Part shown: positions 1 through 8,165 of the stretch, piece after piece | How the letters are laid out: every line of letters begins with the position of its first letter | Numbering within the stretch: the first letter of the stretch is position 1 | Source: a virus | DNA: 64,000 nucleotides | IMG/VR virus record: IMGVR_UViG_3300042453_003033 | Span: 1-64,000 of that record | Reading direction: 5' to 3' (one strand) | Position numbers and translations under genes: made by a program | The notes under the pieces: model-generated | The model's input: only the letters and a program-made list of their open reading frames with translations | Databases searched by the model: none | What the model was told of the DNA's origin: nothing

Positions 1-1
1 A

Positions 2-913
2 CTATATAAACATAGTATGTTTACTTGTTTGGTAAAAAGTTATAGTTTAGAAGACTTTGTTAACAAACAAGAAATTGCATATGGAAATTATTGTGCGGTT
101 AGTAGTGGAACCAGTGACAAAGATTGGACTAAGTTACAGCAAATTCTAAATACATTTCCAGAATTTCATTTTATTTGCATTGATGTTGCAAATGGTTATA
201 GTGAACATTTTGGAGACTTTGTTGCTAAAGTTCGCGCTACATATCCTAAGCATACTATTATTGCTGGCAATGTTGTTACCTCAGATATGACACAAGAACT
301 TATTCTACGAGGAGCAGATATTGTCAAAGTCGGAATCGGGCCGGGATCGGTATGTACAACTAGGATACAAACTGGGATTGGCTATCCGCAGCTTAGTGCG
401 ATTATTGAGTGTGCTGATGCGGCGCATGGCCTCGGTGCCCATATTATTGCTGATGGGGGCTGTACTTGCCCAGGCGATGTGGCTAAAGCATTTGGTGCCG
501 GCGCAGATTTTGTTATGTTGGGTGGTATGTTAGCCGGACATGACGAAGGCGGTGGGGAAGTAATTACAAACTATTTTAAAACCAATGAAGTGTTAACTAG
601 CGAAGTTGATGAAAATGGTGTTTTACAAATTCATAACTATAAAATTGACTGGAAAAAATCTGTTCAATTTTACGGCATGAGTAGCGATACTGCCATGGAT
701 AAACATCATGGTGGCATTGCAAATTATCGTAGTAGCGAAGGTAGAACAGTTAAAATCCCATACCGAGGCAATGTAAATGATACTGTATTAGATTTGTTAG
801 GTGGACTACGTAGTGCATGTACCTATGTTGGTGCGCCAAGTCTAAAACAACTTAGTAAGTGTACCACGTTTGTGCGAGTTAATAGACAAGCAAATGATAT
901 ATTTTTAAAGTAA
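2..913 (+). CDS. guaC: GMP reductase, 5'-truncated by window edge
   Basis: GMP reductase converts GMP to IMP with NADPH and belongs to the IMPDH/GMPR TIM-barrel family. The motif [11 protein letters not shown] carries the catalytic Cys (residue 113 counted from the ATG at 17), and [28 protein letters not shown] and FYGMSS match E. coli GuaC closely. The frame stays open left of the ATG at 17, and the residues there (LYKHS) align with the GuaC interior. The true start is therefore outside the window and about 65 N-terminal residues are missing. An insertion of about 20 residues precedes FYGMSS. The next gene follows after 10 bp. Likely role: purine salvage for phage DNA synthesis. The family is certain; GMPR rather than IMPDH is favoured by overall similarity and the lack of a CBS domain. 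Confidence 0.93.
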   Translation, partial: LYKHSMFTCLVKSYSLEDFVNKQEIAYGNYCAVSSGTSDKDWTKLQQILNTFPEFHFICIDVANGYSEHFGDFVAKVRATYPKHTIIAGNVVTSDMTQELILRGADIVKVGIGPGSVCTTRIQTGIGYPQLSAIIECADAAHGLGAHIIADGGCTCPGDVAKAFGAGADFVMLGGMLAGHDEGGGEVITNYFKTNEVLTSEVDENGVLQIHNYKIDWKKSVQFYGMSSDTAMDKHHGGIANYRSSEGRTVKIPYRGNVNDTVLDLLGGLRSACTYVGAPSLKQLSKCTTFVRVNRQANDIFLK

Positions 914-923
914 AGGAACATTA

Positions 924-1442
924 ATGACAGCTTGGGTTGATGCTCTTAAAGAGCAAAGCATTCCAGATTATGCCAAAGATACTAGGCTAAATTTGGATGC
1001 AGTAATTAAACGTAGTAGTCTTCCAGTTGAAGAAGCGGAAGCAATTGCATTGGCTGCTGCTTTTGCAACAGGCAAAAGTGGATTCTGGACATGGCTACAT
1101 TCACAACTAGCCGATCGTAAAGAAGCAGATGCAGCTATTACCGCTGCTAGTATCATGGCTATGAACAACGTGTGGTATCCATATGTTGAAATGACTGATG
1201 ATGAGCAACTAAAAGGTCTGCCTGCACAATTGCGCATGAATGCTATCGCAACACATGGCGGCACAACAAAGGCCAGATTTGAAGCCTATAGTTTGGCAGC
1301 TAGCATTGTGGGTAAGTGCCATTTTTGTGTTAAAGCACATTATGAAACTCTAAAGAAGGAAGGATATACCGTAGAACAACTGCGTGATATTGGTAGAATT
1401 AGTGCAGTGATTGCTGCCGTAAGTAAAATTTTAAGCTCATAA
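924..1442 (+). CDS. ahpD: AhpD-like alkylhydroperoxidase
   Basis: A 172-residue protein of the AhpD/carboxymuconolactone decarboxylase fold, close to the usual AhpD length (about 175). The C-terminal half has the thiol active site KCHFCVKAH (C132, C135, H139), preceded by a Glu (E120) in RFEAYSLA at the spacing of the AhpD proton-relay Glu. AhpD proteins reduce peroxides or recycle AhpC using the CxxC pair. The start is preceded by AAGGAA. It lies 10 bp after the GMP reductase and shares TAATG with the next gene, so all are probably co-transcribed. It is one of three oxidative-stress functions in the window (with superoxide dismutase and Dps). The substrate is inferred, not shown. Confidence 0.88.
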   Translation: MTAWVDALKEQSIPDYAKDTRLNLDAVIKRSSLPVEEAEAIALAAAFATGKSGFWTWLHSQLADRKEADAAITAASIMAMNNVWYPYVEMTDDEQLKGLPAQLRMNAIATHGGTTKARFEAYSLAASIVGKCHFCVKAHYETLKKEGYTVEQLRDIGRISAVIAAVSKILSS

Positions 1443-1852
1443 TGTTTAGCAAAGTAGATAAAATCGGTCTTTTTCTTGTAGGCTTATTTCACAATTTAGC
1501 CCTATTTTCAATAGGTGCAGCTACTGTTTATGCTGCTGGGTTTGAATTTTTAAATATATGGCAGAAACATCATGCTTCTGTAAGTGATCTACTACTGATG
1601 TTTATCTACTTAGAAATTGGAGCTATGGTAGGCATATATTTTAAAACAAATCATATGCCTGTCAGATTTCTGCTATATATTGCAATTACGGCGTTAACTC
1701 GTCACATGGTAGATATCATGAGCCATCTGCCTATAAATGTCACAGAAATGATGGCAGTTGCAGGCTCTACATTTATCATTGCAATTAGTGTATTAATAAT
1801 CAGATATACTAGTAACAGATTTCCCAGCGATAAACGCGATGAGATAGTTTAA
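1442..1852 (+). CDS. psiE: PsiE-like four-helix membrane protein
   Basis: A 136-residue integral membrane protein with about four hydrophobic helices, the same length as E. coli PsiE (phosphate-starvation-inducible E). Shared signatures are the acidic motif in helix 2 (YLEIGAMVGIYFK) and MPVRFLLYIAITALTRHMV, which corresponds to FPLRYFVYIGITAIVR in PsiE. PsiE's biochemical role is unknown; it responds to low phosphate. The ATG overlaps the ahpD stop (TAATG), indicating translational coupling. A phosphate-stress link is inferred from family naming only, though the phage also carries PhoH. Confidence 0.75.
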   Translation: MFSKVDKIGLFLVGLFHNLALFSIGAATVYAAGFEFLNIWQKHHASVSDLLLMFIYLEIGAMVGIYFKTNHMPVRFLLYIAITALTRHMVDIMSHLPINVTEMMAVAGSTFIIAISVLIIRYTSNRFPSDKRDEIV

Positions 1853-1864
1853 AAGGAATTAAAA

Positions 1865-2467
1865 ATGCTAGAAACTATAAGCGAACTTTTTCAAGAAGCA
1901 TATCGGCGTAATTGGATTACTGCCAGAGATGGTAATGCCAGTATTCGTTGGCATGATCGTGATCATTTTTATGTTACACCTAGTGGTATTCGCAAACAAA
2001 CTCTACAACCAGAGATGTTTAAGAAAATGAATCTACATGGCGACGAGTTATCATATACTGATATTAGTTCCAAGTTAAAACCCAGTGGCGAACTGCCTAT
2101 GCATATGGCTCTTCAAAGTAAAATTGACACTGAGGTTAGAGTTGTATTACACTTTCATCCTACATATACAGTGGCTGCTATGTATGCTGGTATTCAACTT
2201 CCGGATCTACTAAAAGAATTCCCAGAATTGAGTAGATATACTAGTGTTGGGCCAAATGTGCCAATAATTCCACCGATCACCAAAGAACTAGCAGATGCCT
2301 GTGTTAAAAATATTGGGTATCATCCAGTAGCTGGCACAGTAAAGTACAACATTGTTGGAATGGATCGTCACGGAGTAGTAGCGGTTGACACTAGTCCGTG
2401 GCGGGCATTTGAACATATAGAAAGAACCGAACATGTGGCCAAGATAATTATGACGGGACGTAAATAA
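1865..2467 (+). CDS. Class II aldolase/adducin family protein
   Basis: A 200-residue protein of the fuculose-1-phosphate aldolase (FucA/AraD) family. It has the phosphate-binding GN near the N-terminus (DGNASIR), TPSG (residues 38-41), the catalytic-Glu segment SGELPMH (E76) and the zinc-binding HFHP (H96, H98), with a third candidate ligand in RHGVVAV (H169). Such enzymes cleave or epimerise sugar phosphates using zinc. The start is preceded by AAGGAATTAAAA. It ends the first operon-like block; a sigma70-type promoter begins immediately after the stop. The exact substrate cannot be read from the sequence. Confidence 0.85.
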   Translation: MLETISELFQEAYRRNWITARDGNASIRWHDRDHFYVTPSGIRKQTLQPEMFKKMNLHGDELSYTDISSKLKPSGELPMHMALQSKIDTEVRVVLHFHPTYTVAAMYAGIQLPDLLKEFPELSRYTSVGPNVPIIPPITKELADACVKNIGYHPVAGTVKYNIVGMDRHGVVAVDTSPWRAFEHIERTEHVAKIIMTGRK

Positions 2468-2469
2468 AT

Positions 2470-2498
2470 TTGACAAATAATAATGGCTGATGTATACT
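2470..2498 (+). promoter_or_regulatory. Sigma70-like promoter
   Basis: TTGACA at 2470-2475 and TATACT at 2493-2498 are separated by exactly 17 bp. This is a near-consensus host promoter in the short gap before the SWIM/ligase pair. The predicted start is near 2505, giving a leader of about 20 nt. Confidence 0.85.
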
Positions 2499-2526
2499 AC
2501 GTGCATCAGTCAATAAAGCACACGAC

Positions 2527-2886
2527 ATGCAATTTTTTCAAGAAACCACCATCTGGAATTCTGAAAACGTTCCCAATCATACCTATCTCTTGAATGATAG
2601 CAAGAGCAAAATGATTGGGTATGTTCGTGCTGGCACTAGAAAGCTGGTAATCTTCAGCAAGCCCATGAGCTTTGATGTTCGTGGTCGTAAATTCAAGCGT
2701 GTTGAAAACACGTTTGGTAAATTGCCTGCACAAGAAAAGCCTATCTATCCTACCTGGACCGTCAGCGGCAGCAAAGGCGACAGTTATACTGTCAGTCGTA
2801 TTGACGGTCGTTATTCTTGCACCTGCACTGGGTTCAAGTTCCATGGCCGTTGCAAGCATGCAACTCAAATCGAGAATCAACAATGA
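2527..2886 (+). CDS. SWIM zinc-finger protein
   Basis: A 119-residue protein with a C-terminal SWIM-type finger: C98, C100, C109 and H111 form CxC-x8-CxH in YSCTCTGFKFHGRCKH. SWIM domains bind zinc and usually contact DNA or protein. The N-terminal 80 residues are not recognised. It starts about 20 nt after the predicted transcription start, and its stop shares ATGA with the ligase start. Partnership with the DNA ligase is a plausible inference from the coupling. Confidence 0.72.
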   Translation: MQFFQETTIWNSENVPNHTYLLNDSKSKMIGYVRAGTRKLVIFSKPMSFDVRGRKFKRVENTFGKLPAQEKPIYPTWTVSGSKGDSYTVSRIDGRYSCTCTGFKFHGRCKHATQIENQQ

Positions 2887-4202
2887 TCAATTCAACTGTA
2901 CACCGTGTAATCTCCAGTCTGGAGATGCATAATAGTCGTCTAAACAAAGAGGCTATTGTTTTGGCAGAAGCCAAAGCTGGTAATCATGAATTCTTTGCTG
3001 GCTGCAAGCTGGCACTGGATTCAATGATTACGTTCGGTATCAAACAGATACCCGAACGAGCTGGAACTGATGGTCCAGGTCTTAGCTGGCATGCGTTTGA
3101 AACAAACGTGCAGAAACTCATTACTAGGCAAATCACTGGTAATGCTGCACGTGACCTGATCGAAGAACTGATGGATCATGCTACCAATGATCAATGGAAT
3201 GGCTGGTATCGTCGCATTCTGATCAAGGATCTTCGCTGCGGTGTTAGCGATAAAACAATTAACAAAGTCGTAGAAAAGGAGTTCCCTCAATATGTGGTAC
3301 CTGTATTTGCTTGTCAACTCGCACATGACAGTGCTAATCACGAAGCTAAAGTCACTGGCTCTAAACTTGTTGAAGTCAAGTTGGACGGTGTTCGTGTGCT
3401 TACTGTCGTATACCCAGACGGCCGTGTTAATCAGTATAGCCGCAATGGCAAAGAACTGGTAAATTTTGAACATATCAAAGAACAATTTGCCCGTACCTGC
3501 GCTGGCATTACTGAACCCGTAGTCTTCGATGGCGAAGTGATGAGCAGCAGTTTTCAGGACCTGATGAAGCAAATTCATCGTAAGAGTAATGTTAACGCCA
3601 ATGACGCAGTGTTACATCTGTTTGATTTTCTTACGCTAGCTGCATTTGAGCAAGGTGTGTGGCATCGTAGGCAAATTGAACGTAGTGAAAAACTACGTGC
3701 TTGGAAGGATCTATGGCGAGAAGAAACACCCAATATTGAAGTTCTTGATCAAGAATTGATCGATCTTGATACTCAACAAGGGCAGACACGATATAAAGAA
3801 ATCAACGAACAGGCCATTGACGGTGGCTACGAGGGAATCATGATCAAGGATCCCGATGCATCTTATGAATGCAAGCGTACTGCCAGTTGGCTGAAGCTTA
3901 AGCCATTTATTGAAGTTAGTCTGGAGGTAGTCGATGTTGAAGAAGGCACTGGAAGAAATGTCGGACGCTTGGGCGCACTGGTTTGCTCCGGATCCGATCT
4001 CGGGAAAACTATTACCGTCAATGTTGGCAGTGGCTTTAGCGATAGTGATCGTGATAGTTTTTGGACTAACCGTCATCTATTGCCTGGGCAGATTGTTGAA
4101 ATTCGTGCTGATGCTATTACAATGAATCAGGACGGCACATACAGTCTACGATTCCCACGTTTCCTTCGTTTTCGTGGTTTTTTCGCTGGTGAAAAGATTT
4201 AA
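2883..4202 (+). CDS. ATP-dependent DNA ligase (T4 gp30-like)
   Basis: ATP-dependent DNA ligase of 439 residues, compared with 487 in T4 gp30. The adenylation motif I is VEVKLDGVR with Lys about residue 166. Motif III is VFDGEVM, motif IV YEGIMIKD and motif V KRTASWLKLKP, followed by an OB-fold region with VGRLGALVC and PGQIVEIRAD. It seals nicks during replication and recombination. The ATG at 2883 is chosen because it overlaps the SWIM stop as ATGA; an upstream in-frame ATG at 2817 would overlap the SWIM gene by 70 bp. The pair shares the promoter at 2470. Confidence 0.93.
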   Translation: MINSTVHRVISSLEMHNSRLNKEAIVLAEAKAGNHEFFAGCKLALDSMITFGIKQIPERAGTDGPGLSWHAFETNVQKLITRQITGNAARDLIEELMDHATNDQWNGWYRRILIKDLRCGVSDKTINKVVEKEFPQYVVPVFACQLAHDSANHEAKVTGSKLVEVKLDGVRVLTVVYPDGRVNQYSRNGKELVNFEHIKEQFARTCAGITEPVVFDGEVMSSSFQDLMKQIHRKSNVNANDAVLHLFDFLTLAAFEQGVWHRRQIERSEKLRAWKDLWREETPNIEVLDQELIDLDTQQGQTRYKEINEQAIDGGYEGIMIKDPDASYECKRTASWLKLKPFIEVSLEVVDVEEGTGRNVGRLGALVCSGSDLGKTITVNVGSGFSDSDRDSFWTNRHLLPGQIVEIRADAITMNQDGTYSLRFPRFLRFRGFFAGEKI

Positions 4203-4232
4203 GATTAAATAATATTTAAAAGGAGTATTACA

Positions 4233-4910
4233 ATGTACGCAACCGCAATATATAAAACCGCAAGTGAAATCAATGATTCAATGATTCGTGTTTATAACAA
4301 CATGTTTTTAGCTGTATTAAATAGCATGTTAGTAAGTATGCTGGTCAGTTCAAGTCCAGGGCTTATGGCATTTCTATTTACTGGTGTTATGAAATGGATC
4401 GTAATTTTTGCACCATTAGTTGCCGTGCTAGCACTAAGCTTTGGCATTCATAAACTTTCTAAAAGTCAGGCAGTACTTGCACTTCACGCATTTGCCGCAC
4501 TAATGGGAGTAAGTTTTGCCACTATTTTTATTGTATACACACTAGGTAGTATCGTATCCGCCTTTATGGGTGCTGCGGTTCTATTTGGTACCATGAGTTT
4601 TTATGGCTATTTCACTAAAAAGGATTTGACTTCTATTGGTCAATTCTTGTTCGTTGGATTGATTGCAATTGTGATTGCAAGCATTATCAACATTTTCATC
4701 GGTAGTTCAATCGTCGCTACTGTAATATCAGCCCTAGCTATCATTATCTTTATGGGTTTGACAGCCTATGATACTCAACGTATTAGGGAAGAAGTATCAG
4801 TAAGTGGCGGCGAAGGCAAAGAAGAAGTTATTGGTGCACTGAGTCTTTATCTGAATTTCATCAATATTTTCTTGAGTTTGCTACAACTTTTCGGCAATAA
4901 AAACGATTAA
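4233..4910 (+). CDS. Bax inhibitor-1/YccA family membrane protein
   Basis: A 225-residue polytopic protein with about seven hydrophobic segments. It shows the BI-1/YccA signatures FGTMSFYGYFTKKDLTSIG and TAYDTQRIREE. Bacterial relatives (YccA, YetJ) are membrane proteins tied to FtsH control or calcium leak. A strong AAGGAG lies before the ATG. A 30-bp gap separates it from the ligase. Its role in phage infection is unknown; protecting the phage or membrane proteins from FtsH is one inference from E. coli YccA. Confidence 0.88.
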   Translation: MYATAIYKTASEINDSMIRVYNNMFLAVLNSMLVSMLVSSSPGLMAFLFTGVMKWIVIFAPLVAVLALSFGIHKLSKSQAVLALHAFAALMGVSFATIFIVYTLGSIVSAFMGAAVLFGTMSFYGYFTKKDLTSIGQFLFVGLIAIVIASIINIFIGSSIVATVISALAIIIFMGLTAYDTQRIREEVSVSGGEGKEEVIGALSLYLNFINIFLSLLQLFGNKND

Positions 4911-4928
4911 AAATGCGACCTCGATAAT

Positions 4929-4957
4929 TTGACAAATATTTCTATTTTTGTTATACT
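4929..4957 (+). promoter_or_regulatory. Sigma70-like promoter
   Basis: TTGACA (4929-4934) and TATACT (4952-4957) with a 17-bp spacer. It lies between the BI-1 family gene and a run of small genes. The predicted start is near 4964, so the ATG at 4987 fits better than upstream start codons. Confidence 0.85.
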
Positions 4958-4986
4958 GTGAAAACAGTAAGCAAACAGGATCAGAA

Positions 4987-5307
4987 ATGAACAAGGGTCA
5001 AATTATCGAACTGCTCCGCAACAACGACAAGGCTGTTGCACGTGCGTTGGTCGTTCTTCATCAACGTCAAACCAATACTGAACAAAATTGCAAAACTACC
5101 ATCAATCGCAACGGCGAAGGCTTTCGGCCCTGCCATGCTCGCATGGGCAGCAGCATGGCACAATTCTACAGCCGCAATGGCTACCTGAGTCCCAAGCAAG
5201 TTTCTTACTGGCGTCAATCTCAACGTGACGGTAAGATGCGTATTGAAATCTATGCCTCTCAACTTCTCGAAGTCGCTATGTCCCGTGCTGTTGCACAATC
5301 TGTTTAA
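4987..5307 (+). CDS. Conserved phage hypothetical protein
   Basis: 106 residues. The start at 4987 (after AGGATCAGAA) lies downstream of the predicted transcription start; an in-frame start at 4948 would lie inside the promoter. The C-terminal part, GYLSPKQVSYWR, resembles a short motif I associate with small phage proteins of unknown function in which LSPKQ follows a Gly-rich stretch (here NRNGEGF). There are no membrane segments and the protein is moderately basic. No function is assigned. Confidence 0.75.
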   Translation: MNKGQIIELLRNNDKAVARALVVLHQRQTNTEQNCKTTINRNGEGFRPCHARMGSSMAQFYSRNGYLSPKQVSYWRQSQRDGKMRIEIYASQLLEVAMSRAVAQSV

Positions 5308-5331
5308 TCCTGTTACAATCTAAAAATCATC

Positions 5332-5514
5332 ATGAGCAAGTCTGTTAGCAAGTCGGTTCAACCTCAACGTTTTAGCGAACGCCAATTCGCATCTGAGTGG
5401 GGCAATGCTGCAAAGCATAGTCGTGGCACTAAGAAGGTACTACGGAACCGTGTTCGTGCAAAAGAAAATCAAATGCTACGTAGCGGCAAATTCAATTTTG
5501 ATTCCGACGAATAA
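5332..5514 (+). CDS. Small basic hypothetical protein
   Basis: 60 residues, rich in Lys and Arg in the middle (KKVLRNRVRAKENQ) with an acidic tail (DSDE). It sits 24 bp after one small gene and 2 bp before the next, consistent with one transcript from the 4929 promoter. It may bind nucleic acid, judged only by charge. Confidence 0.6.
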   Translation: MSKSVSKSVQPQRFSERQFASEWGNAAKHSRGTKKVLRNRVRAKENQMLRSGKFNFDSDE

Positions 5515-5516
5515 CT

Positions 5517-5894
5517 ATGAGTGAAAATATTGAAGAAATCGTAGATACTGGTATTCCATTTCTGAATGCCATTACTACTCATTATGGAACAGAAACTGGA
5601 TTTGCTCTTTGGACCAAACTATGTGAGTCCATGCCTACAGAAGTTCGTGATGGAATTTTTCTGGCAATGTTGTCGGGGCAATCCCCACGAACTGTCCGTG
5701 TTAAAGGTTATTCTGGTAATAACAAAATTGAAAGAATTAAAGCGATTAGAACGGTGTCGGGTCTAGGGCTAAAAGAGGCCAAAGACCTGGATGATAATAT
5801 AGTTAATGGTCAAGCGTTTAATTTGACCTATAAGCCTCAATATTCTCGTCGCACTGTTTGTGACACACTAAAAATGACAGGTTATGTCCTATGA
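5517..5894 (+). CDS. Protein with ribosomal L7/L12 C-terminal-like domain
   Basis: 125 residues. Positions about 67-95 (NNKIERIKAIR...GLGLKEAKDL) match the ribosomal protein L7/L12 C-terminal domain, whose signature is K-x-x-x-IK-x-R-x-x-x-GLGLKEAKDLV. In the ribosome that domain recruits translational GTPases (EF-Tu, EF-G, IF2). The N-terminal 60 residues are not an L12 dimerisation domain and are unrecognised. The last 4 bp overlap the metallophosphoesterase (ATGA). A role in diverting host translation factors is inference; L12-like domains in phage proteins have been reported. Confidence 0.72.
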   Translation: MSENIEEIVDTGIPFLNAITTHYGTETGFALWTKLCESMPTEVRDGIFLAMLSGQSPRTVRVKGYSGNNKIERIKAIRTVSGLGLKEAKDLDDNIVNGQAFNLTYKPQYSRRTVCDTLKMTGYVL

Positions 5895-6733
5895 AAATTC
5901 AAGTTTGCAGTGATCTTCACTTAGAATTTAGTGATATCAATATCAAGAACGAACACTCGGCTGACGTTCTTATCCTATCTGGCGACATCATGGTGGCCCA
6001 GGATCTCCATGATCACCCTGAGCCAGTAACTAGCCCATATGCGCCATACGTTCAACTTGGACGACGACAGGAATCGGCTCAACGTTTTCGTAATTTCTTG
6101 CAGCGAGTGTCATTGACATTCTCACATGTTATCTACGTTGCGGGCAATCATGAGTTCTATCATGGCAAGTTCGTTGATAGCATTCGCGTTCTTCGTGAAG
6201 AATGCGCAAAGTTTCCCAACATCTACTTCATGGAAGATGATTACAAGAAAATCGGCGATTTCCTATTCATCGGTTGCACCTTGTGGACTGACATGAATCG
6301 TGGTGATCCCGTAACACTGTACACTGTTGCCGGTGCAATGAATGACTATCGTGTAATTCGTCATGATGGTCAGGGTTATACTAAATTGCGACCAGCTCAC
6401 ACAGTAAGCCGACATCGTCACAGCTTGGAATTTATTCGTGACGCGATCAAAAATCATTCAACTGATCGAGTAATTTTGGTGAATCACATGGCTCCAAGTG
6501 TGTTGTCCATTAACGAACGATATAAGAGTGATCGTGTGATGAATGGTGCATATTTTTCTGATCTATCAGAATTTATTCTAGATCATCCACAAATCGTAAT
6601 GATCACACATGGACACGTGCATAATCCTTGTGATTACATGATCGGATCAACTAGAGTTGTTTGTAACCCACGAGGTTATGAGGGATTTGAACCAGACAGT
6701 GGTTGGGATCCTAATCTTACAATTGAACTTTAA
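5891..6733 (+). CDS. Calcineurin-like metallophosphoesterase
   Basis: 280 residues with all metallophosphoesterase blocks: SDLHLEF (D-x-H), LILSGDI (GD), YVAGNHEFYHG (GNHE), VILVNHMAP and ITHGHVHNP (GHxH). These coordinate two metal ions for phosphomonoester or phosphodiester hydrolysis. The start overlaps the preceding stop by ATGA. The target (nucleotides, RNA ends, protein phosphates) cannot be derived from the sequence; T4-like and jumbo phages carry varied members. Confidence 0.9.
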   Translation: MKIQVCSDLHLEFSDINIKNEHSADVLILSGDIMVAQDLHDHPEPVTSPYAPYVQLGRRQESAQRFRNFLQRVSLTFSHVIYVAGNHEFYHGKFVDSIRVLREECAKFPNIYFMEDDYKKIGDFLFIGCTLWTDMNRGDPVTLYTVAGAMNDYRVIRHDGQGYTKLRPAHTVSRHRHSLEFIRDAIKNHSTDRVILVNHMAPSVLSINERYKSDRVMNGAYFSDLSEFILDHPQIVMITHGHVHNPCDYMIGSTRVVCNPRGYEGFEPDSGWDPNLTIEL

Positions 6734-6735
6734 CT

Positions 6736-7140
6736 ATGTCAAAAGCAACGCCAGTTTTTTCTGGAAATATACTTCAAAGCAACACTTTTGTATCGTCAAA
6801 TACGTTAATAACCAATGCTTACAATAACAACGATATTGGCAAGTATGCAACTAATGTTACTTCAACATTCACTATAAGAGACGATAATTCAAATGTTTTG
6901 GTGAATTTGGATTTACCAAATAAAAGTTTTAATTTGTCCAAAGATTGTGATCTTAAACTAGGTAATATCAGTATTCGTACATTTTTAGAACGAATAGAAC
7001 AACGTCTTGAGATATTACACATTAATCCAGAATTGGAATCACAATGGGATGAACTTAAAGAACTTGGTGATCGTTACAGGCAACTAGAAAAAGAACTACT
7101 AGAAAAAAATAAAGTATGGGATATTCTGAAAAAAACTTAA
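6736..7140 (+). CDS. Hypothetical protein with C-terminal coiled coil
   Basis: 134 residues. The Ser/Asn/Thr-rich N-terminal half (to about 70) reads like small beta-rich virion proteins. The last 45 residues (WDELKELGDRYRQLEKELLEK) form a probable coiled coil. It starts 2 bp after the metallophosphoesterase stop and overlaps the next gene by 25 bp. Function unknown. Confidence 0.7.
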   Translation: MSKATPVFSGNILQSNTFVSSNTLITNAYNNNDIGKYATNVTSTFTIRDDNSNVLVNLDLPNKSFNLSKDCDLKLGNISIRTFLERIEQRLEILHINPELESQWDELKELGDRYRQLEKELLEKNKVWDILKKT

Positions 7141-7310
7141 TAAAACTAAAAGTAAAAAGTCCTAAACATTTTCATAATGTAATAAATTGGTGTCAATCTC
7201 ATCTTTCTTCTAAATATACCATATTGCCTGATGATTTTTTGCTTAGCATCTATCGTTTTGAATTTACTGATGCCAAAGACAGTATGCTATTTAAGTTAAA
7301 GTGGAGCTAA
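7116..7310 (+). CDS. Small hypothetical protein
   Basis: 64 residues, with the start nested in the end of the previous gene (25-bp overlap). Composition is mixed (KHFHNVINWCQSHL), with no membrane segment and no recognised domain. The next gene begins 1 bp after its stop, which supports a translated frame. Confidence 0.55.
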   Translation: MGYSEKNLIKLKVKSPKHFHNVINWCQSHLSSKYTILPDDFLLSIYRFEFTDAKDSMLFKLKWS

Positions 7311-7311
7311 C

Positions 7312-7605
7312 ATGTCAAATTACGAAAAGTATTTCCAAAAAGATGCATATAAACCGACCTATCATTTAGGCGACAGAGTTTTTGGTCATCACAATGGTAC
7401 ACCTTATATCGGATATGTGTATAATGACAGCAGAGTATACGTTGACAGTGAGCCAAGCATTACCGTACATCTTTACCTGCCTATCAAAATTGACGGTAAA
7501 TTTGTATCTGTCATAAGTACGACACATGACAAAGTTAAATCACTTGTAGATATTGATGAAATAGGAAAAAAGAAAAAAAATGTTAGAACTACGTTGGTTA
7601 AATAA
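7312..7605 (+). CDS. Hypothetical protein
   Basis: 97 residues, with a possible small beta-barrel centre (LGDRVFGHHNGTPYIGYVY, then alternating hydrophobics) and a Lys-rich tail (GKKKKNVRT). GDRVFG and YIGYV suggest an SH3-like strand pattern, but no family is recognised. It overlaps the next gene by 26 bp. Confidence 0.6.
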   Translation: MSNYEKYFQKDAYKPTYHLGDRVFGHHNGTPYIGYVYNDSRVYVDSEPSITVHLYLPIKIDGKFVSVISTTHDKVKSLVDIDEIGKKKKNVRTTLVK

Positions 7606-7771
7606 AGGAACATCTAAAGTGTTGCAATACAGAACCATTGAAACGGTAACTGTCAGTGATCATACATATTCTGAAGGAGAAGTTTTTCTTCGCACTGAAA
7701 AGATTCCTAGTAAATGGAAAAATGTCCCTGAATTTACAGAAGAATCAGTAAATGTCCCAGGATACGAATAA
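7580..7771 (+). CDS. Small hypothetical protein
   Basis: 63 residues, predicted beta-rich (LRWLNKGTSKVLQYRTIETVTV). It overlaps both neighbours (26 bp upstream, 20 bp downstream). No recognised family; the gene call rests on the tight packing and protein-like composition. Confidence 0.55.
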   Translation: MLELRWLNKGTSKVLQYRTIETVTVSDHTYSEGEVFLRTEKIPSKWKNVPEFTEESVNVPGYE

Positions 7772-8165
7772 TTATAAAGAGTCATTTCGCCTAGATGAAG
7801 AACTAAAATCAACTGATTGGATCGTTGAAAAAGTTCTTGAAAACGAAAGCTATGCTCAGAATTTATATGCAGCATTGTGTAATAATGAATTCATGAAAAA
7901 TGAAGTTTGGCCAGTACTAAGTGATGCTAAGTGGAGTTGTTCGTGGCGATATGCTGGAGGTATTGTTGCAGATATTCGCCAGGAAGGAGACTATATCGAT
8001 TGGTACTGTTCTGGAATGGGCGGACTGAATCAAGAGTATGATGGCAAAGAAACCAACGAACAATGGCAAATTAGAACCAAATACGTGCCAGAAGGCATAG
8101 TAACAGAAGAAATTCGTGAAGACTTGAAAAAACTAAATTGGATAGTTATAACATACAAGGAATAA
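7752..8165 (+). CDS. Conserved phage hypothetical protein
   Basis: 137 residues. The central motif WRYAGGIVADIRQEGDYIDW followed by YCSG is one I associate with a conserved phage family of unknown function. The C-terminal part has TEEIREDLKKLNW. No catalytic motif is evident. The stop overlaps the next start (TAATG). Confidence 0.7.
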   Translation: MSQDTNNYKESFRLDEELKSTDWIVEKVLENESYAQNLYAALCNNEFMKNEVWPVLSDAKWSCSWRYAGGIVADIRQEGDYIDWYCSGMGGLNQEYDGKETNEQWQIRTKYVPEGIVTEEIREDLKKLNWIVITYKE

